Assembly (NCBI RefSeq): GCF_000292915.1 | Contig: NC_018514.1 | Location: forward strand, 682,001 to 746,000 | Reading direction: 5' to 3' | From: Burkholderia cepacia GG4 | GTDB lineage: Bacteria; Pseudomonadota; Gammaproteobacteria; Burkholderiales; Burkholderiaceae | DNA length: 64,000 bases | Part shown: piece by piece, positions 51,640 through 61,048 of the stretch | How positions within the stretch are numbered: the first letter of the stretch is position 1 | Layout: each line of letters begins with the position of its first letter | The notes under the pieces: model-generated | What the model saw: the letters and a program-made list of their open reading frames with translations, nothing else | The model's database searches: none | Told to the model about the DNA's origin: nothing | Made by a program: the position numbers and the translations under genes

Positions 51640-52647
51640 TCATTGATAGTCGAGCAAGACCTGCGCCGCGGCATGAACGGAACCGCCGCCGATCTTCGCA
51701 CCCGTTTGCAGGTAGGACGCGCGGAGCGGAATCGATGGCGATCCGCCGGTGGCCCGGTTGTAGTTCGTCACCGTGTGCGATTTTCGCAGTGTCAGCGGCT
51801 GACCGGTCGCGGCATCGGCGATATGGATGCCGACGCCGCTGGCCGTGGCATCCGGACGCAACTGCATCCCGCCGGGCGTGCCGACGACCACGTCGTCCAG
51901 CGGGGCCAACTGGTAGCCGATCCGGTTGTAGCCGGCCGGGCAGTTGTTGAGCTGGACCTGGAAATCGGTCGCACCGGCGGTCGAACCCACGCCGTTGAAG
52001 TCGCGTTGCTGCACGGGCGGCAGCGTGACGTTCTGGTCGGGAATCGAGCACGTTCCGTTGATGAAGCTGACTTTCGCGTCGAGGAAGACCGTTGAGGTTT
52101 GACCCAAGATGCCGGACTTGTAATTGACGAGGAAATACCCGTTGAAGGAGCCTGAATTGAGCGAACCGTCCCGCGGCTGACGGCTGTCGCGAAACAACTG
52201 TACCTCAAGCGTATTGCTCAGTGTTCCTTTCGTCGTCGAGACGGCCACCTTGCCGTCGATCAGTATCCGCGTCGACAGACCGGACACGTTGGTTTCGAGG
52301 TCGGGGCCGTCGGTGCTACCCCACACGCTGCCCTTCGAGTACATCAGGATGTTCGTGATCTGGCAGGTGCTTGCGCCGCAAACTTCCTGCGGTGTGAAGT
52401 ATTGACGGGCGACGACCGTTCCGGGCGTCGCGTTCGACGGGCTCGAAACCGTTGCCTGCCCGAATGCATAGAGGGCCGCCGCAGCCGCGTCGGTCGCGAA
52501 TGCGGCGGATGCGAGCAGAAAGGTCAATGCACCCGCGATCATGCGGGCCGTGTGCCGGACAACGCCGCCGCATGTGTCGTGCGGGTGCGCGATGCCTGCG
52601 CGGCTCGCAAGCCGGCGCGATTCGGACGATGAGTAAGGGTATGTCAT
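51640..52647 (-). CDS. Fimbrial tip adhesin (MrkD/FimH-like), 335 aa
   Basis: The long signal peptide has its hydrophobic core at about residues 36-58. The mature protein has an N-terminal receptor-binding domain to about 190, and a C-terminal pilin domain with Cys pairs (NGTCSIPDQNVTLPPV near 197-212; NNCPAGYNRIGYQL near 234-247). The protein ends VLLDYQ, the pilin donor-strand edge. AAGGA precedes the ATG at 52647. It is the last gene of the fimbrial operon, 9 bp after the usher stop. The receptor is unknown. Confidence 0.83.
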   Translation of the reverse strand: MTYPYSSSESRRLASRAGIAHPHDTCGGVVRHTARMIAGALTFLLASAAFATDAAAAALYAFGQATVSSPSNATPGTVVARQYFTPQEVCGASTCQITNILMYSKGSVWGSTDGPDLETNVSGLSTRILIDGKVAVSTTKGTLSNTLEVQLFRDSRQPRDGSLNSGSFNGYFLVNYKSGILGQTSTVFLDAKVSFINGTCSIPDQNVTLPPVQQRDFNGVGSTAGATDFQVQLNNCPAGYNRIGYQLAPLDDVVVGTPGGMQLRPDATASGVGIHIADAATGQPLTLRKSHTVTNYNRATGGSPSIPLRASYLQTGAKIGGGSVHAAAQVLLDYQ

Positions 52648-52656
52648 CTGGATTCC

Positions 52657-55254
52657 TTATTGAGTGGCGGCGGTCGTCGAATCAGCCTGGCAGATGCTCG
52701 TGACGGTCTGTACGCCGGGCGATCGCCCGCGACGTTGCGCGACGGGAAGCTCGTATGCGATGCGGCAGACCGATCGACCGTCGGCGCCCCATTGAACCGT
52801 CAGCGAGCCACGGTCGTTGAGTCCGCGCGCGAAGATCTTGCTTGCCTGGGAGACGACGCCGACTTCCTTGCCGGTCTCGTCGTGCACGACGGCGCCGAAC
52901 GGCAGCGGCGTACCGTTGGCCTGCGGTGCCCGGACGAGCGCGGCGCGGCCGGTGTCGGTTGCAAACCGGATGAGCGGCACCGCACCGGCGCGTGGCGCGA
53001 TCTGGCGGCTGGTTTCCTTCAGCTCGACGTCCATCGAGATTCCCTTCGGATCGAGCGCGACCGTATTGAGGCTGTATGGCGTCAGGTAGGGCACGACCGC
53101 GTAACCGTTGCCGTCGACCTTGACGCCTGTCGCGTTCGTGATGCGCGCGCCGGCCGCACCCGGCGCCTCGACGATCGCGAACGTCTCGGATAACGGCTGC
53201 GAGAACGTGATGCCGCCGCTGTGCGCGACCAGCGCGCCGCGCACGCCGAGCGAGCCCTGCTGGAAGTCCGTACTGGCGCCCGCGCTGGCATTGATTTCGG
53301 CCATGCGTGTGCGGTACGTGACGTTGGCGCTGCCGTCCGTGGCCGAGTTCGACCCGGACGAATGGTTCGCGCTGACGCTGTACGACAGCGCGTGATCGTC
53401 GCCGAGCGATCCGGACAGCGTCGACTGCAGCCGGGTGCGGCCGAGCGTGTCGCGCGACACGTTGCCGGTGACGGTCATCGGGCGCTCGCGGCCGAACGGG
53501 ATCGTGACGCTCGCGTAATAGAGCGTGCTCATGTCGCCGCCGGCATTGCGCTGCCGCGTGGCCGTCAGGCTATAGGACAGGTTGCGGAACTGGTTCGCAT
53601 AGCCGATCGAATAGTTGATGTCCGAGCCAGAGCGATTCCAGTAGTTCACGGCCGATGCCGTGGCGTTGATGCGTCCGCCGGTCGCGCCGAGGCGCTGCGT
53701 CAACGCCAGCGACGCGCGCTGGCGTTGACGCCAGATCGAGCTGGCCAGTCGGCCGTCCCGTACGGCATCGCGCGCCTGCGTCGCGTCGTTGAGGCCGAAA
53801 TAGCCATCCGTCGAATAACGATACGCGGCAAGGGCGATGTCGGTGCCGGTCGCCTCGACGGACTTCGCATAGCTGACGCGCACGCTCGAACCGCTGTAGC
53901 GCTTCGTGCCCGGAATCGAGGTCATGGCGTGCGTCACGTCCGCGCCGAATGCGCCGAACGACGTATTGAGGGCGGCACCCAGCATCGCGGATGCGTAACC
54001 GGCGGAAAGCGTGACGCCGCCGTAGCCCGTCAGCAGGTTGGTCAGGCCGCGCTGGTACGTGGCCTGCGCGAACAGCGGCTGGCTCGATCCGTACGGATTG
54101 CGCAGCGTGCCCGCGACGAAGCTGTAGCGGCTGATGCCCGGCCGCAGCGACATCGGCACGGCGGCGTAGGGCACGGAGAACGTATGCACGGAGCCGTCGG
54201 CCTCGGAGACCGACACCACCAGGTCGCCGCCATAGCCGGTCGGGTACAGGTCGTCGATTTCGAAATTGCCGGGCGCGACCGTCGTCTCGTAGATCGTCAC
54301 GTCGTTCTGGCGGATCGTCACCTTCGCGTTGCTGTTCGCGATGCCGCGCACCACGGGCGCATAGCCGCGCAACGAGTCGGGCAGCATCCGGTCGTCCGTC
54401 GACAGGCGCACGCCGCGGAACTGCGTCGAATCGAACAGCTCTCCCGACGTGTAGCTTTCGCCTATGACGAGTTGCGACGACAGCGACGGCAGGTCGCGCT
54501 GGAGATAGGTCGCGATATCCTGATACCGGCTCTGGCCGCGCGACGACCATGAAAAGGAGCCTTCGTGGCGAAAGCGCCAGCTGCCGAGGTTCACGCCGCC
54601 GTTCAGGCCGAGATAGCCTTGCGTCTGGGTCGTATGACCGCTGGCCTTCGACGTGTAGAGATTGAAGTTGTAGCCGAGCAGGCCGACGGTTTCGCCGGCG
54701 GTCCATTGATCGGGGTTCACGTAGCCGCGCGCCTTGCGTGCGAGCGATGCCTGCGGGATCGAGAGCCGCAGCACCTGGCGCGTGAAGTCGAACGACGCGC
54801 TTGCATCCGGCACGACTTGCTCGATCTGCAGGCATGCGCGGTCGCCGTCAAGCTCCGCGACGACGTCCGGCGCGAGCTTGCTGAAATCGAGCCCGACGCG
54901 TTCGAGCAGCGCGCGGTCGAAGCACGGCCGGGCGTCGCCCGAGTCCGGCGCGGCCGCGAAGCGTACGTCGTAGCGGCCGATCCAGTCGGCGCCGACATGG
55001 ATGTCGGCGGTGTACACGCCCGGCGCCGTCACGTTGCGCTGGGCGAAGCGCGACACGTCGAAATGCTTGCCCAGGCGATTCTGCATGAATGCGCCGTCGA
55101 ACTCGACTTGTGCGAGCGTGCTTTCGGCGGGAGTTTGCGTCGTCGCGCGGCCATCGCTCGACCACGGGCCGACGCAAGCCACCACCATCAGATGGATCGG
55201 CTTGATGCGGGGCATGTCGGCCACGGCGTGGCGCAGCAGTCGAGTCGAGGTCAT
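52657..55254 (-). CDS. Fimbrial outer-membrane usher, 865 aa
   Basis: This is the PapC/FimD-type usher that assembles pilus subunits. An N-terminal domain (to about 150) contains VEFDGAFMQNRLGKHFDVSRF, the typical usher opening after the signal. The 24-strand barrel, including YPTGYGGDLVVSVSEADGS near 350, and the C-terminal domains follow. CGGAG precedes the ATG at 55254. Order in the operon is pilin, chaperone, usher, adhesin, which is canonical. The gap of 198 bp to the chaperone gene has no further gene. Confidence 0.9.
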   Translation of the reverse strand: MTSTRLLRHAVADMPRIKPIHLMVVACVGPWSSDGRATTQTPAESTLAQVEFDGAFMQNRLGKHFDVSRFAQRNVTAPGVYTADIHVGADWIGRYDVRFAAAPDSGDARPCFDRALLERVGLDFSKLAPDVVAELDGDRACLQIEQVVPDASASFDFTRQVLRLSIPQASLARKARGYVNPDQWTAGETVGLLGYNFNLYTSKASGHTTQTQGYLGLNGGVNLGSWRFRHEGSFSWSSRGQSRYQDIATYLQRDLPSLSSQLVIGESYTSGELFDSTQFRGVRLSTDDRMLPDSLRGYAPVVRGIANSNAKVTIRQNDVTIYETTVAPGNFEIDDLYPTGYGGDLVVSVSEADGSVHTFSVPYAAVPMSLRPGISRYSFVAGTLRNPYGSSQPLFAQATYQRGLTNLLTGYGGVTLSAGYASAMLGAALNTSFGAFGADVTHAMTSIPGTKRYSGSSVRVSYAKSVEATGTDIALAAYRYSTDGYFGLNDATQARDAVRDGRLASSIWRQRQRASLALTQRLGATGGRINATASAVNYWNRSGSDINYSIGYANQFRNLSYSLTATRQRNAGGDMSTLYYASVTIPFGRERPMTVTGNVSRDTLGRTRLQSTLSGSLGDDHALSYSVSANHSSGSNSATDGSANVTYRTRMAEINASAGASTDFQQGSLGVRGALVAHSGGITFSQPLSETFAIVEAPGAAGARITNATGVKVDGNGYAVVPYLTPYSLNTVALDPKGISMDVELKETSRQIAPRAGAVPLIRFATDTGRAALVRAPQANGTPLPFGAVVHDETGKEVGVVSQASKIFARGLNDRGSLTVQWGADGRSVCRIAYELPVAQRRGRSPGVQTVTSICQADSTTAATQ

Positions 55255-55452
55255 GAGCAGTACTCCGGAAAGTGTCGGATCGAACGGATGCATTGCGCCG
55301 ACGCAGTCGCGCGGGCGCGTGCGTTGCTGCGTGGCGAATACCGGATCCGGGGATTCCTGGCCGTCTGGTCGGGACGGCGAAAAGGGCGGCGGACGAAAGG
55401 AGAGGAAGCGATCGGCCGCGCACGGTGGTGCGCGTTGCCGGCTTCGACCGCG

Positions 55453-56193
55453 CTACGGGGCGACGCTGACCGGACGCTTGATGTCGATTGACCGGCCCCA
55501 GTCGTTGATGCTGCCGAACTCGACCGTTGCACCCGCGACGGGCGCTGCGGCGAGATTCTTGATCGGGAATCGTTGCGTGCCGTGGGGCAGCACGTAACCC
55601 ATGCCGGCGTCATGCTTGCGGCCGGCGGCATTCAGCAGGACGTTGCCGAAATTGACGACGAACGGCGTCGGATTGCTCGCCTCGAGCGCGTAGCCGCCAT
55701 CGACGCGAACCACGCGCCAGTCGAGCTGCATCGGCGCAGCGTCGGCGTTGCCGGCCAGCCCGTCGGGGCGATACATGATCTTGATGCGGGAGCGGAACGC
55801 GAGCTGGATGCGATTCCGGTTGTCGTCCGCGGATGCCTTCGGCGGCACTTCGAGCACGTTCAGCCAGAACAGCGATTCCCGGTCGGCCGGCAGCGATTCG
55901 CCGGTGTGCACGAGACGCAGCGTCTGGCCGTTGCCGGATTCCATCCGGAAGATCGACGGCGTCAGCGTGAACGGCACGTCGATGTTCTCGGGCAACGCGC
56001 CGCTATTGCCGTCGTCGAGCCACGCCTGCACCAGCGCCGGACGCTTGCTGTCGTTCGTGAGTTGGATCGTGACCTCGCGCTCGCTGGACGGGAAGATCAC
56101 GCGCGTGCCGGCGATCACGACGCTTGCATCGGCTTGCGACGCGAATGCGGTGACGGCCAGGGCCAGCGTACGGAAGAGCTTCAACAGTTTCAT
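55453..56193 (-). CDS. Periplasmic fimbrial chaperone, PapD-like, 246 aa
   Basis: A signal peptide ends near residue 22 (ADA-SVV). The two Ig-like domains carry the family marks: the N-terminal strand VVIAGTRVIFPSSEREVTIQ near 24-43, FRMESGNGQTLRLVHTG near 82-98 and SLFWLNVLEVPPKA near 106-120. The second domain ends INDWGRSIDIKRPVSVAP. The Arg and Lys that anchor subunit C-termini (R in TRVIFP and K in IKIMYRP) are present. The start at 56193 gives a clean signal peptide. Confidence 0.88.
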   Translation of the reverse strand: MKLLKLFRTLALAVTAFASQADASVVIAGTRVIFPSSEREVTIQLTNDSKRPALVQAWLDDGNSGALPENIDVPFTLTPSIFRMESGNGQTLRLVHTGESLPADRESLFWLNVLEVPPKASADDNRNRIQLAFRSRIKIMYRPDGLAGNADAAPMQLDWRVVRVDGGYALEASNPTPFVVNFGNVLLNAAGRKHDAGMGYVLPHGTQRFPIKNLAAAPVAGATVEFGSINDWGRSIDIKRPVSVAP

Positions 56194-56314
56194 GGGCGTA
56201 GAGAGTCGGATCGTTGGAAGGACGCGGACGGAGCCGGACTGAACCGGCGGTTTCCGCACCGCGCGGCGTGACGGGGCGGAGATCGCCGGGGCGGCGACCT
56301 CCACGTGCTCGTGC

Positions 56315-56866
56315 TTACTGGTAGATCAGCGAGTACTCGACGCGCGAGGCGACATCGCCTGCCTTCACGGCGCCCGACGCGTAGTACTCGGCGAAGTAGT
56401 TGAGCTTCGCGTTGCCGTCGCCGTCGATATCGACGAGTTGCGTGTTGGCACCGGTTTGGGCGCCGATGGGGATCAGGTTCTGTTGATCATCCAGCACGTT
56501 GATCTGGACGCCTTCCGCGGCCATTTCACCCGAATCGATCTTCAGGCGGCCGCTCGACCCGTCAACGTTCGTGCCGTTCTCGAAGATGACGCCGACCTTC
56601 ACCGGGTTTTCGTCGCCGACCGTGCAACCCTTGAGCGCCAGCGAGAATGCGCTGCGACCGGCGACGGAGCCGACGTCGGCAAGCGCCTTGGTGCTGACCG
56701 GCGGCAGCGGGACGGTGAGGTCCGATCCGCCTTCGACGCTGCAGGTCGACGCGATGATCTTGCCGTTGAAGTTGATGGTGCCTTCCGCCGCGTGGGCCGC
56801 GGACGAAAAGGCGGCGCCGGCTGCGACGAGGATGAACGGGATTGCGCTGCGCTTGAGGTTCTTCAT
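56315..56866 (-). CDS. Major fimbrial subunit, type-1 pilin, 183 aa
   Basis: A signal peptide ends at AHA-AEG near residue 27. The mature protein opens GTINFNGKIIASTCSVEGGS, with the first cysteine, and carries the second in LKGCTVGDENP near residue 80. It ends YSLIYQ with the pilin penultimate tyrosine. It is the first gene of the operon. GGAG stands 9 nt before the ATG at 56866; an in-frame ATG 15 bp earlier would start before that site. The AT-rich promoter is at 56946-56974. Confidence 0.9.
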   Translation of the reverse strand: MKNLKRSAIPFILVAAGAAFSSAAHAAEGTINFNGKIIASTCSVEGGSDLTVPLPPVSTKALADVGSVAGRSAFSLALKGCTVGDENPVKVGVIFENGTNVDGSSGRLKIDSGEMAAEGVQINVLDDQQNLIPIGAQTGANTQLVDIDGDGNAKLNYFAEYYASGAVKAGDVASRVEYSLIYQ

Positions 56867-56945
56867 ATTTAAAAACTCCAAATAAAGTTCGACTTTCGAA
56901 AGCGCATATTGAATTTAAATCTCAGAATGGCGCGTTTCGGATTGA

Positions 56946-56974
56946 ATTATGCTGACCATGTAATGATTTTGTAA
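56946..56974 (-). promoter_or_regulatory. Candidate sigma-70 promoter of the fimbrial operon
   Basis: On the minus strand TTACAA (56974-56969) and CATAAT (56951-56946) are separated by exactly 17 nt. The site predicts a leader of about 70 nt before the pilin ATG at 56866. Confidence 0.55.
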
Positions 56975-57142
56975 TTTGACATGTACGAATCAAATCTCTT
57001 TTTGTCTAGTACAGGTACTAAGTTATTTGTCGCCGGTAGCGGCATTCAGGCGGGGCGGTGCGAGGGAGAAGGCAGGAGGGGGCGGGCGAGCGGGTTCGTC
57101 CCGCTACCGAAATCGGTCGAGATGCCGATTTCGTCGGTCGCG

Positions 57143-57170
57143 CTATTCGCTATTCGTTATTCGTTATTCG
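57143..57170. repeat. Heptanucleotide tandem repeat, four copies
   Basis: The unit [C/T]TATTCG is repeated four times without interruption: CTATTCG twice, then TTATTCG twice. It lies about 280 bp upstream of the pilin gene and 130 bp downstream of nothing known on the other strand. Repeats of this kind can vary in number by slippage. Confidence 0.6.
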
Positions 57171-57297
57171 AAGCGGATCAACGCGGGAATGACCGGTCGA
57201 CGGAACGTGGCGGCGGCCGGCATGCCGCATTGCGGGCGGCGTAGGTGATCCAGCGTTCGCGCGTGCGAACGGTCGCGATATCGTCGGGCGACGTGTA

Positions 57298-58074
57298 TCA
57301 GGCCGCGGGCGCGTCGACTGCCGGATCGCGGCGGCGGTAGCCTTCGGTCGCGCGCAGCAGCGTGCGCGTATAGTCGCGTGCGACCTGCCCGGCACGCACG
57401 TCCTCGATCCGCAGCTGTTCGACGATCTCGCCATGCTGCATCACCGCGATGCGCTGGCACAGGAAGCCGATCACCGCGAGGTTGTGGCTCACGAGGATCA
57501 TCGTCAGGTTGCGTTCGCGATGCAGGCGCCGCAGCAGGTTCAGGATCTCGGCCTGCACCGATACGTCGAGCGCGGAGGTCGGCTCGTCGAGCAGCAGCAC
57601 GCGCGGCTCGACGATCAGCGCGCGCGCGATCGCGACACGCTGGCGCTGGCCGCCCGACAACTGGTGCGGATAGCGGAAGCGGAACGCCGGGCCGAGCCCG
57701 ACTTCGGACAGCGTGCGGGCGATGCGCGCGTCGGCGTCGTCGATGCGGTGGATCGACAGCGGCTCGCGCAGCGTCTGGTCGACGGTGAAGCGCGGATGCA
57801 GTGACGCGTACGGATCCTGGAACACCATCTGCACGTGGCGGCGGAATGCGCGATCCGGCGTGCCGCCGACGGGCCGGCCGTCGATCGACAGGCTGCCGCC
57901 CGCGAGCGGCACGAGGCCGGTCAGCGCGCGCAGCAGCGTCGACTTGCCGGAGCCCGACTCACCGACGAGCCCGAACACTTCGCCGTCGCGCACCGCAAAA
58001 CTCGCATCGCGCACGGCATCGACATGACCCGTGCGGGTCGGAAAACGGATCGAGGCGTGATCGACGTCGATCAT
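57298..58074 (-). CDS. Peptide/nickel-type ABC importer, ATPase 2 (DppF-like), 258 aa
   Basis: The Walker A box GESGSGKS is near residue 38, the signature LSGGQRQRVAIARAL near 138 and Walker B LLLDEPTSALD near 160, all intact. The start at 58074 overlaps the preceding ATPase stop by 4 bp. The C-terminal VEQLRIEDVRAGQ segment with the following DYTRTLL is typical of DppF-like subunits. It is the last gene of the five-gene importer operon. Confidence 0.88.
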   Translation of the reverse strand: MIDVDHASIRFPTRTGHVDAVRDASFAVRDGEVFGLVGESGSGKSTLLRALTGLVPLAGGSLSIDGRPVGGTPDRAFRRHVQMVFQDPYASLHPRFTVDQTLREPLSIHRIDDADARIARTLSEVGLGPAFRFRYPHQLSGGQRQRVAIARALIVEPRVLLLDEPTSALDVSVQAEILNLLRRLHRERNLTMILVSHNLAVIGFLCQRIAVMQHGEIVEQLRIEDVRAGQVARDYTRTLLRATEGYRRRDPAVDAPAA

Positions 58075-58985
58075 CGTGCGGGCTCCTGTCGTGGCAGTGC
58101 CGAGCCCGCGGGCGCCGCGGCGTCGAGCCACGCCGGGTCGCGCCGCAGCACGGGCAGTTCGTCGGGCGGGTTCGCGAGCGGCGGGTTCGCCGCGAGCAAG
58201 CCGCGCGTGTACGGATGCGTCGCATCGCGCAGGTCGCGCGCCGCGCAGGTTTCGACGACGCGGCCTGCATACATCACGGCGACGCGATCGCAGAACGACA
58301 TCACGAGCGGCAGGTCGTGGCTGATGAACATCAGCCCCGTGCCATGCCGCGCGATCATCGCGTCGAGCACCGCGAGCACCTGCATCGACACCGCGACGTC
58401 GAGCGCGGACGTCGGCTCGTCGGCGATCAACAGGCGCGGGCCGGTCGACACCATCATCGCGATCATCACGCGCTGGCCCATGCCGCCCGACAGTTCGTGC
58501 GGATACGCGTCGGCGACGCGTGCCGGATCGCGGATCTGCACGGCCGCGAGCGCGTCGACGATCCGCTCGCGCAGCGCGCGGCCGCGCAAACCCGGCTCGT
58601 GCAACCGGAACGCTTCGCCCATCTGCTTCGCGACGGTCATCACCGGGTTCAGCGAGTACTTCGGGTCCTGCAGGATCATCCCCATCTGGCTGCCGCACAG
58701 ATGCCGTCGTTCACGTGCCGGCAGCGCGAGCAGGTCGTGGCCCGCGAAGCGCATCGTGCGGGCCGAGCAGTGCGCGGCTTCAGGCAGCAGGCCGAGCAGC
58801 GCGCGGCCCGTCAGCGATTTGCCGGAACCCGATTCGCCGACGATGCCGAGCCGTTCGCCGGGCGCGAGCGTCAGCGACAGGTCGCGCACCGCGTCGGTGA
58901 CGACGCCGTCGTGCCCGCGAAAGCCGATCTTCAGGCCGTCGATCTCGCACAGCGGCGCGGGTGCGTTGACGGAATTCAGTGACAT
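58071..58985 (-). CDS. Peptide/nickel-type ABC importer, ATPase 1 (DppD-like), 304 aa
   Basis: Walker A GESGSGKS is near residue 48 and the signature LSGGMGQRVMIAMM near 165, with Walker B LLIADEPTSALDV near 187. The C-terminal oligopeptide-type extension (HPYTRGLLAANPPLANPPDE) contains the HPYT element of DppD/OppD, though the iron-sulfur-type cysteines of some relatives are reduced to one. It forms a heterodimer with the 57298-58074 ATPase. It overlaps that gene by 4 bp and follows the permease by 1 bp. Confidence 0.88.
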   Translation of the reverse strand: MSLNSVNAPAPLCEIDGLKIGFRGHDGVVTDAVRDLSLTLAPGERLGIVGESGSGKSLTGRALLGLLPEAAHCSARTMRFAGHDLLALPARERRHLCGSQMGMILQDPKYSLNPVMTVAKQMGEAFRLHEPGLRGRALRERIVDALAAVQIRDPARVADAYPHELSGGMGQRVMIAMMVSTGPRLLIADEPTSALDVAVSMQVLAVLDAMIARHGTGLMFISHDLPLVMSFCDRVAVMYAGRVVETCAARDLRDATHPYTRGLLAANPPLANPPDELPVLRRDPAWLDAAAPAGSALPRQEPAR

Positions 58986-58986
58986 G

Positions 58987-59901
58987 TCACGCTCCATGAC
59001 GCGGATCGAAGACGTCGCGCAGCCCGTCGCCGAGCAGGTTGAACGCGAGGCTGACGAGCAGGATCGCGATGCCGGGCAGCGTCGCAACCCACCATGCGTC
59101 GAGCAGCACGTTGCGGCCCGACGCGACCATGAAGCCCCATTCGGGGCTCGGCGGCTGCGCGCCGAGGCCGAGGAAGCCGAGGCCCGCGACGGTCAGGATG
59201 ATGCCGGCCATGTCGAGCGTCGCGCGCACGATCACCGACGACATGCACAGCGGCATGATGTAGCGCAGCAGGATCCGCAGGCCCGACGCGCCTTGCAGCC
59301 GTGCCGCGTGGATGAAGTCGGCCTGCGCGATGCGGATCGTCTCCGCGCGCGCGAGCCGCGCGTATGCGGGCCACGCGGTGATCGAGATCGCGACGACCGC
59401 GTTGATCACGCCCGGCCCGAGCGCTGCCGCGAACGCGAGCGCGAGCACGATCTTCGGGAACGCGAGCGCGATGTCGGTGAAACGCATCAGCACGCTGTCG
59501 ACGAAGCCGCCGCAATAGCCGGCGGTCATGCCGATCAGCAGGCCGATCGGCACGACGATCACGACGACGAGCAGCGCGATGCCGAGCGTGAGGCGCGAAC
59601 CGGCGATCATCCGCGAAAGGATGTCGCGGCCGAGCTGGTCGGTGCCGAACCAGTGCGATGCCGAACCGGGCGGCAGCAGGCGGTCGGGCAGCACCTGATG
59701 CAGCGGATCGTGCGGCATGATCAGCGGGCCGACGATCGCGACGACGATCAGCACGACCAGGATCGCGAGCCCGAACAGGTTGAGCGGATTGCCGGCGAAG
59801 CGGCGCCAGCGGCGATACGCGAGGCCGAACGCGGCCTGCGAGCGCGACGCGGGCGCATCGGAAAGCAGCCACGCGCGCAGCGTGAGACGCTCGGCATTCA
59901 T
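58987..59901 (-). CDS. Peptide/nickel-type ABC importer, permease 2 (DppC-like), 304 aa
   Basis: Six membrane helices are predicted. The N-terminal segment with HWFGTDQLGRDILSRMIAGS near residues 83-102 is the DppC hallmark. The EAA loop contacting the ATPases is at about AARLQGASGLRILLRYIMP near 200. It pairs with the DppB-like permease. Sixty-six bp separate it from that gene. Confidence 0.88.
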   Translation of the reverse strand: MNAERLTLRAWLLSDAPASRSQAAFGLAYRRWRRFAGNPLNLFGLAILVVLIVVAIVGPLIMPHDPLHQVLPDRLLPPGSASHWFGTDQLGRDILSRMIAGSRLTLGIALLVVVIVVPIGLLIGMTAGYCGGFVDSVLMRFTDIALAFPKIVLALAFAAALGPGVINAVVAISITAWPAYARLARAETIRIAQADFIHAARLQGASGLRILLRYIMPLCMSSVIVRATLDMAGIILTVAGLGFLGLGAQPPSPEWGFMVASGRNVLLDAWWVATLPGIAILLVSLAFNLLGDGLRDVFDPRHGA

Positions 59902-59967
59902 GATCGGACAGCCTTCGGCATGGACGGGGAAAGAAGCAGGGTGGAAGCAGTCATGTCGCAGCGGCCC

Positions 59968-61038
59968 TCAGCGCGCACGCGGATCGAACACGCGGTACAG
60001 CGCGTCGGTCAGCAGGTTGACGGTGATGAACATCGCGCCGATCACGAGCGTCGCGCCGAGCACCGCGTTCATGTCGGCGTTCAGCAGCGCACCCGTCAGG
60101 TACGAGCCGAGCCCCGGCCACGCGAACACGATCTCGGTCAGCACCGAGCCTTCGAGCAGGTTGCTGTAGGTGAGCGCGATCACGGTCAGGAGCGGCACCG
60201 CGATGTTGCCGAACGCATGCCGCCAGATCACGCGGCGCTCCGACAAGCCCTTCGCGCGCGCGGTGACGATGTATTCCTGGCTCAGCTGGTCGAGCATGAA
60301 CGAACGCGTCATCCGGCTCAGGTACGCAACCGAGTAGTAGCCGAGGATCGCCGCCGGCAGCGCGATGTGCGACACCGCGTTGCGGAACACGTCCCATTCG
60401 CCGGCGAGCGCCGAGTCGATCAGCAGGCTGCCCGTGCGCGGGTCGACCATGCCGTCGAACGCGGGATCGAGCCGGCCGGGCCCGCCGACCCAGTGCAGCC
60501 GGGCATAGAACAGCAGCAGCCCCATCAGCCCGAGCCAGAACACCGGCACCGAATTGCCGATCAGGCCGATGAAGCGCGCGATGTGGTCGATCGGCCGGTT
60601 GTGCTTCACCGCGGCCGCGACGCCGAGCGGCACGCCGATTGCGATGCCGATCAGCGTCGCGATCGTCGCGAGTTCGAGCGTGGCCGGGAACACGCGCTTG
60701 ATGTCGTCGAGCACCGGGTTCGACGTCAGCAGCGACATGCCGAGATTGCCGTGCAGCACGTCGCGCGCGTAGATCAGGAACTGCGTGACGAGCGGCTTGT
60801 CGAGGCCAAGCGCGATGCGCTCGGCCGCATACGCCTCGGCCGACGCGCGATCGCCGAGGATCGCGAGCACGGGATCGATCGGCACCTTGCGGCCGATCAC
60901 GAAGGTCAGCGCGAGCAGCCCCGCGAACGTGACGGCGAGCGTGAGCGCCCAGCGCAGCATGCGCAGCGCCCAGCGTACGGCCGGGTGCCGCGCGGGCAGC
61001 GTGCGCAGTGCTTCCAGGGAGGAGGCGGGAGTCGACAT
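59968..61038 (-). CDS. Peptide/nickel-type ABC importer, permease 1 (DppB-like), 356 aa
   Basis: This is a six-helix permease. The N-terminal hydrophobic segment LAVTFAGLLALTFVIGRKVP starts near residue 33. The DppB marks GLDKPLVTQFLIYARDVLHG near 77-96 and the EAA loop TARAKGLSERRVIWRHAFG near 258 are clear. At 356 residues it is longer than the usual 315-340 because of a 30-residue N-terminal extension. It starts 10 bp after the binding-protein stop. Confidence 0.88.
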   Translation of the reverse strand: MSTPASSLEALRTLPARHPAVRWALRMLRWALTLAVTFAGLLALTFVIGRKVPIDPVLAILGDRASAEAYAAERIALGLDKPLVTQFLIYARDVLHGNLGMSLLTSNPVLDDIKRVFPATLELATIATLIGIAIGVPLGVAAAVKHNRPIDHIARFIGLIGNSVPVFWLGLMGLLLFYARLHWVGGPGRLDPAFDGMVDPRTGSLLIDSALAGEWDVFRNAVSHIALPAAILGYYSVAYLSRMTRSFMLDQLSQEYIVTARAKGLSERRVIWRHAFGNIAVPLLTVIALTYSNLLEGSVLTEIVFAWPGLGSYLTGALLNADMNAVLGATLVIGAMFITVNLLTDALYRVFDPRAR

Positions 61039-61048
61039 GCGGCGAATC

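Larger units (their letters stand above)
56867..57297. other. Intergenic region before the fimbrial operon, 431 bp
   Basis: The 120 bp next to the pilin gene are AT-rich, unlike the rest of the window, and hold its promoter. A four-copy heptamer repeat lies at 57143-57170. Nothing else resembling a gene is seen. Confidence 0.5.

Noticed and set aside
57143..57170. The heptamer repeats, considered as a CRISPR or integron element
   Set aside because: Units of 7 bp without spacers fit neither type. No cas or integrase gene is present.
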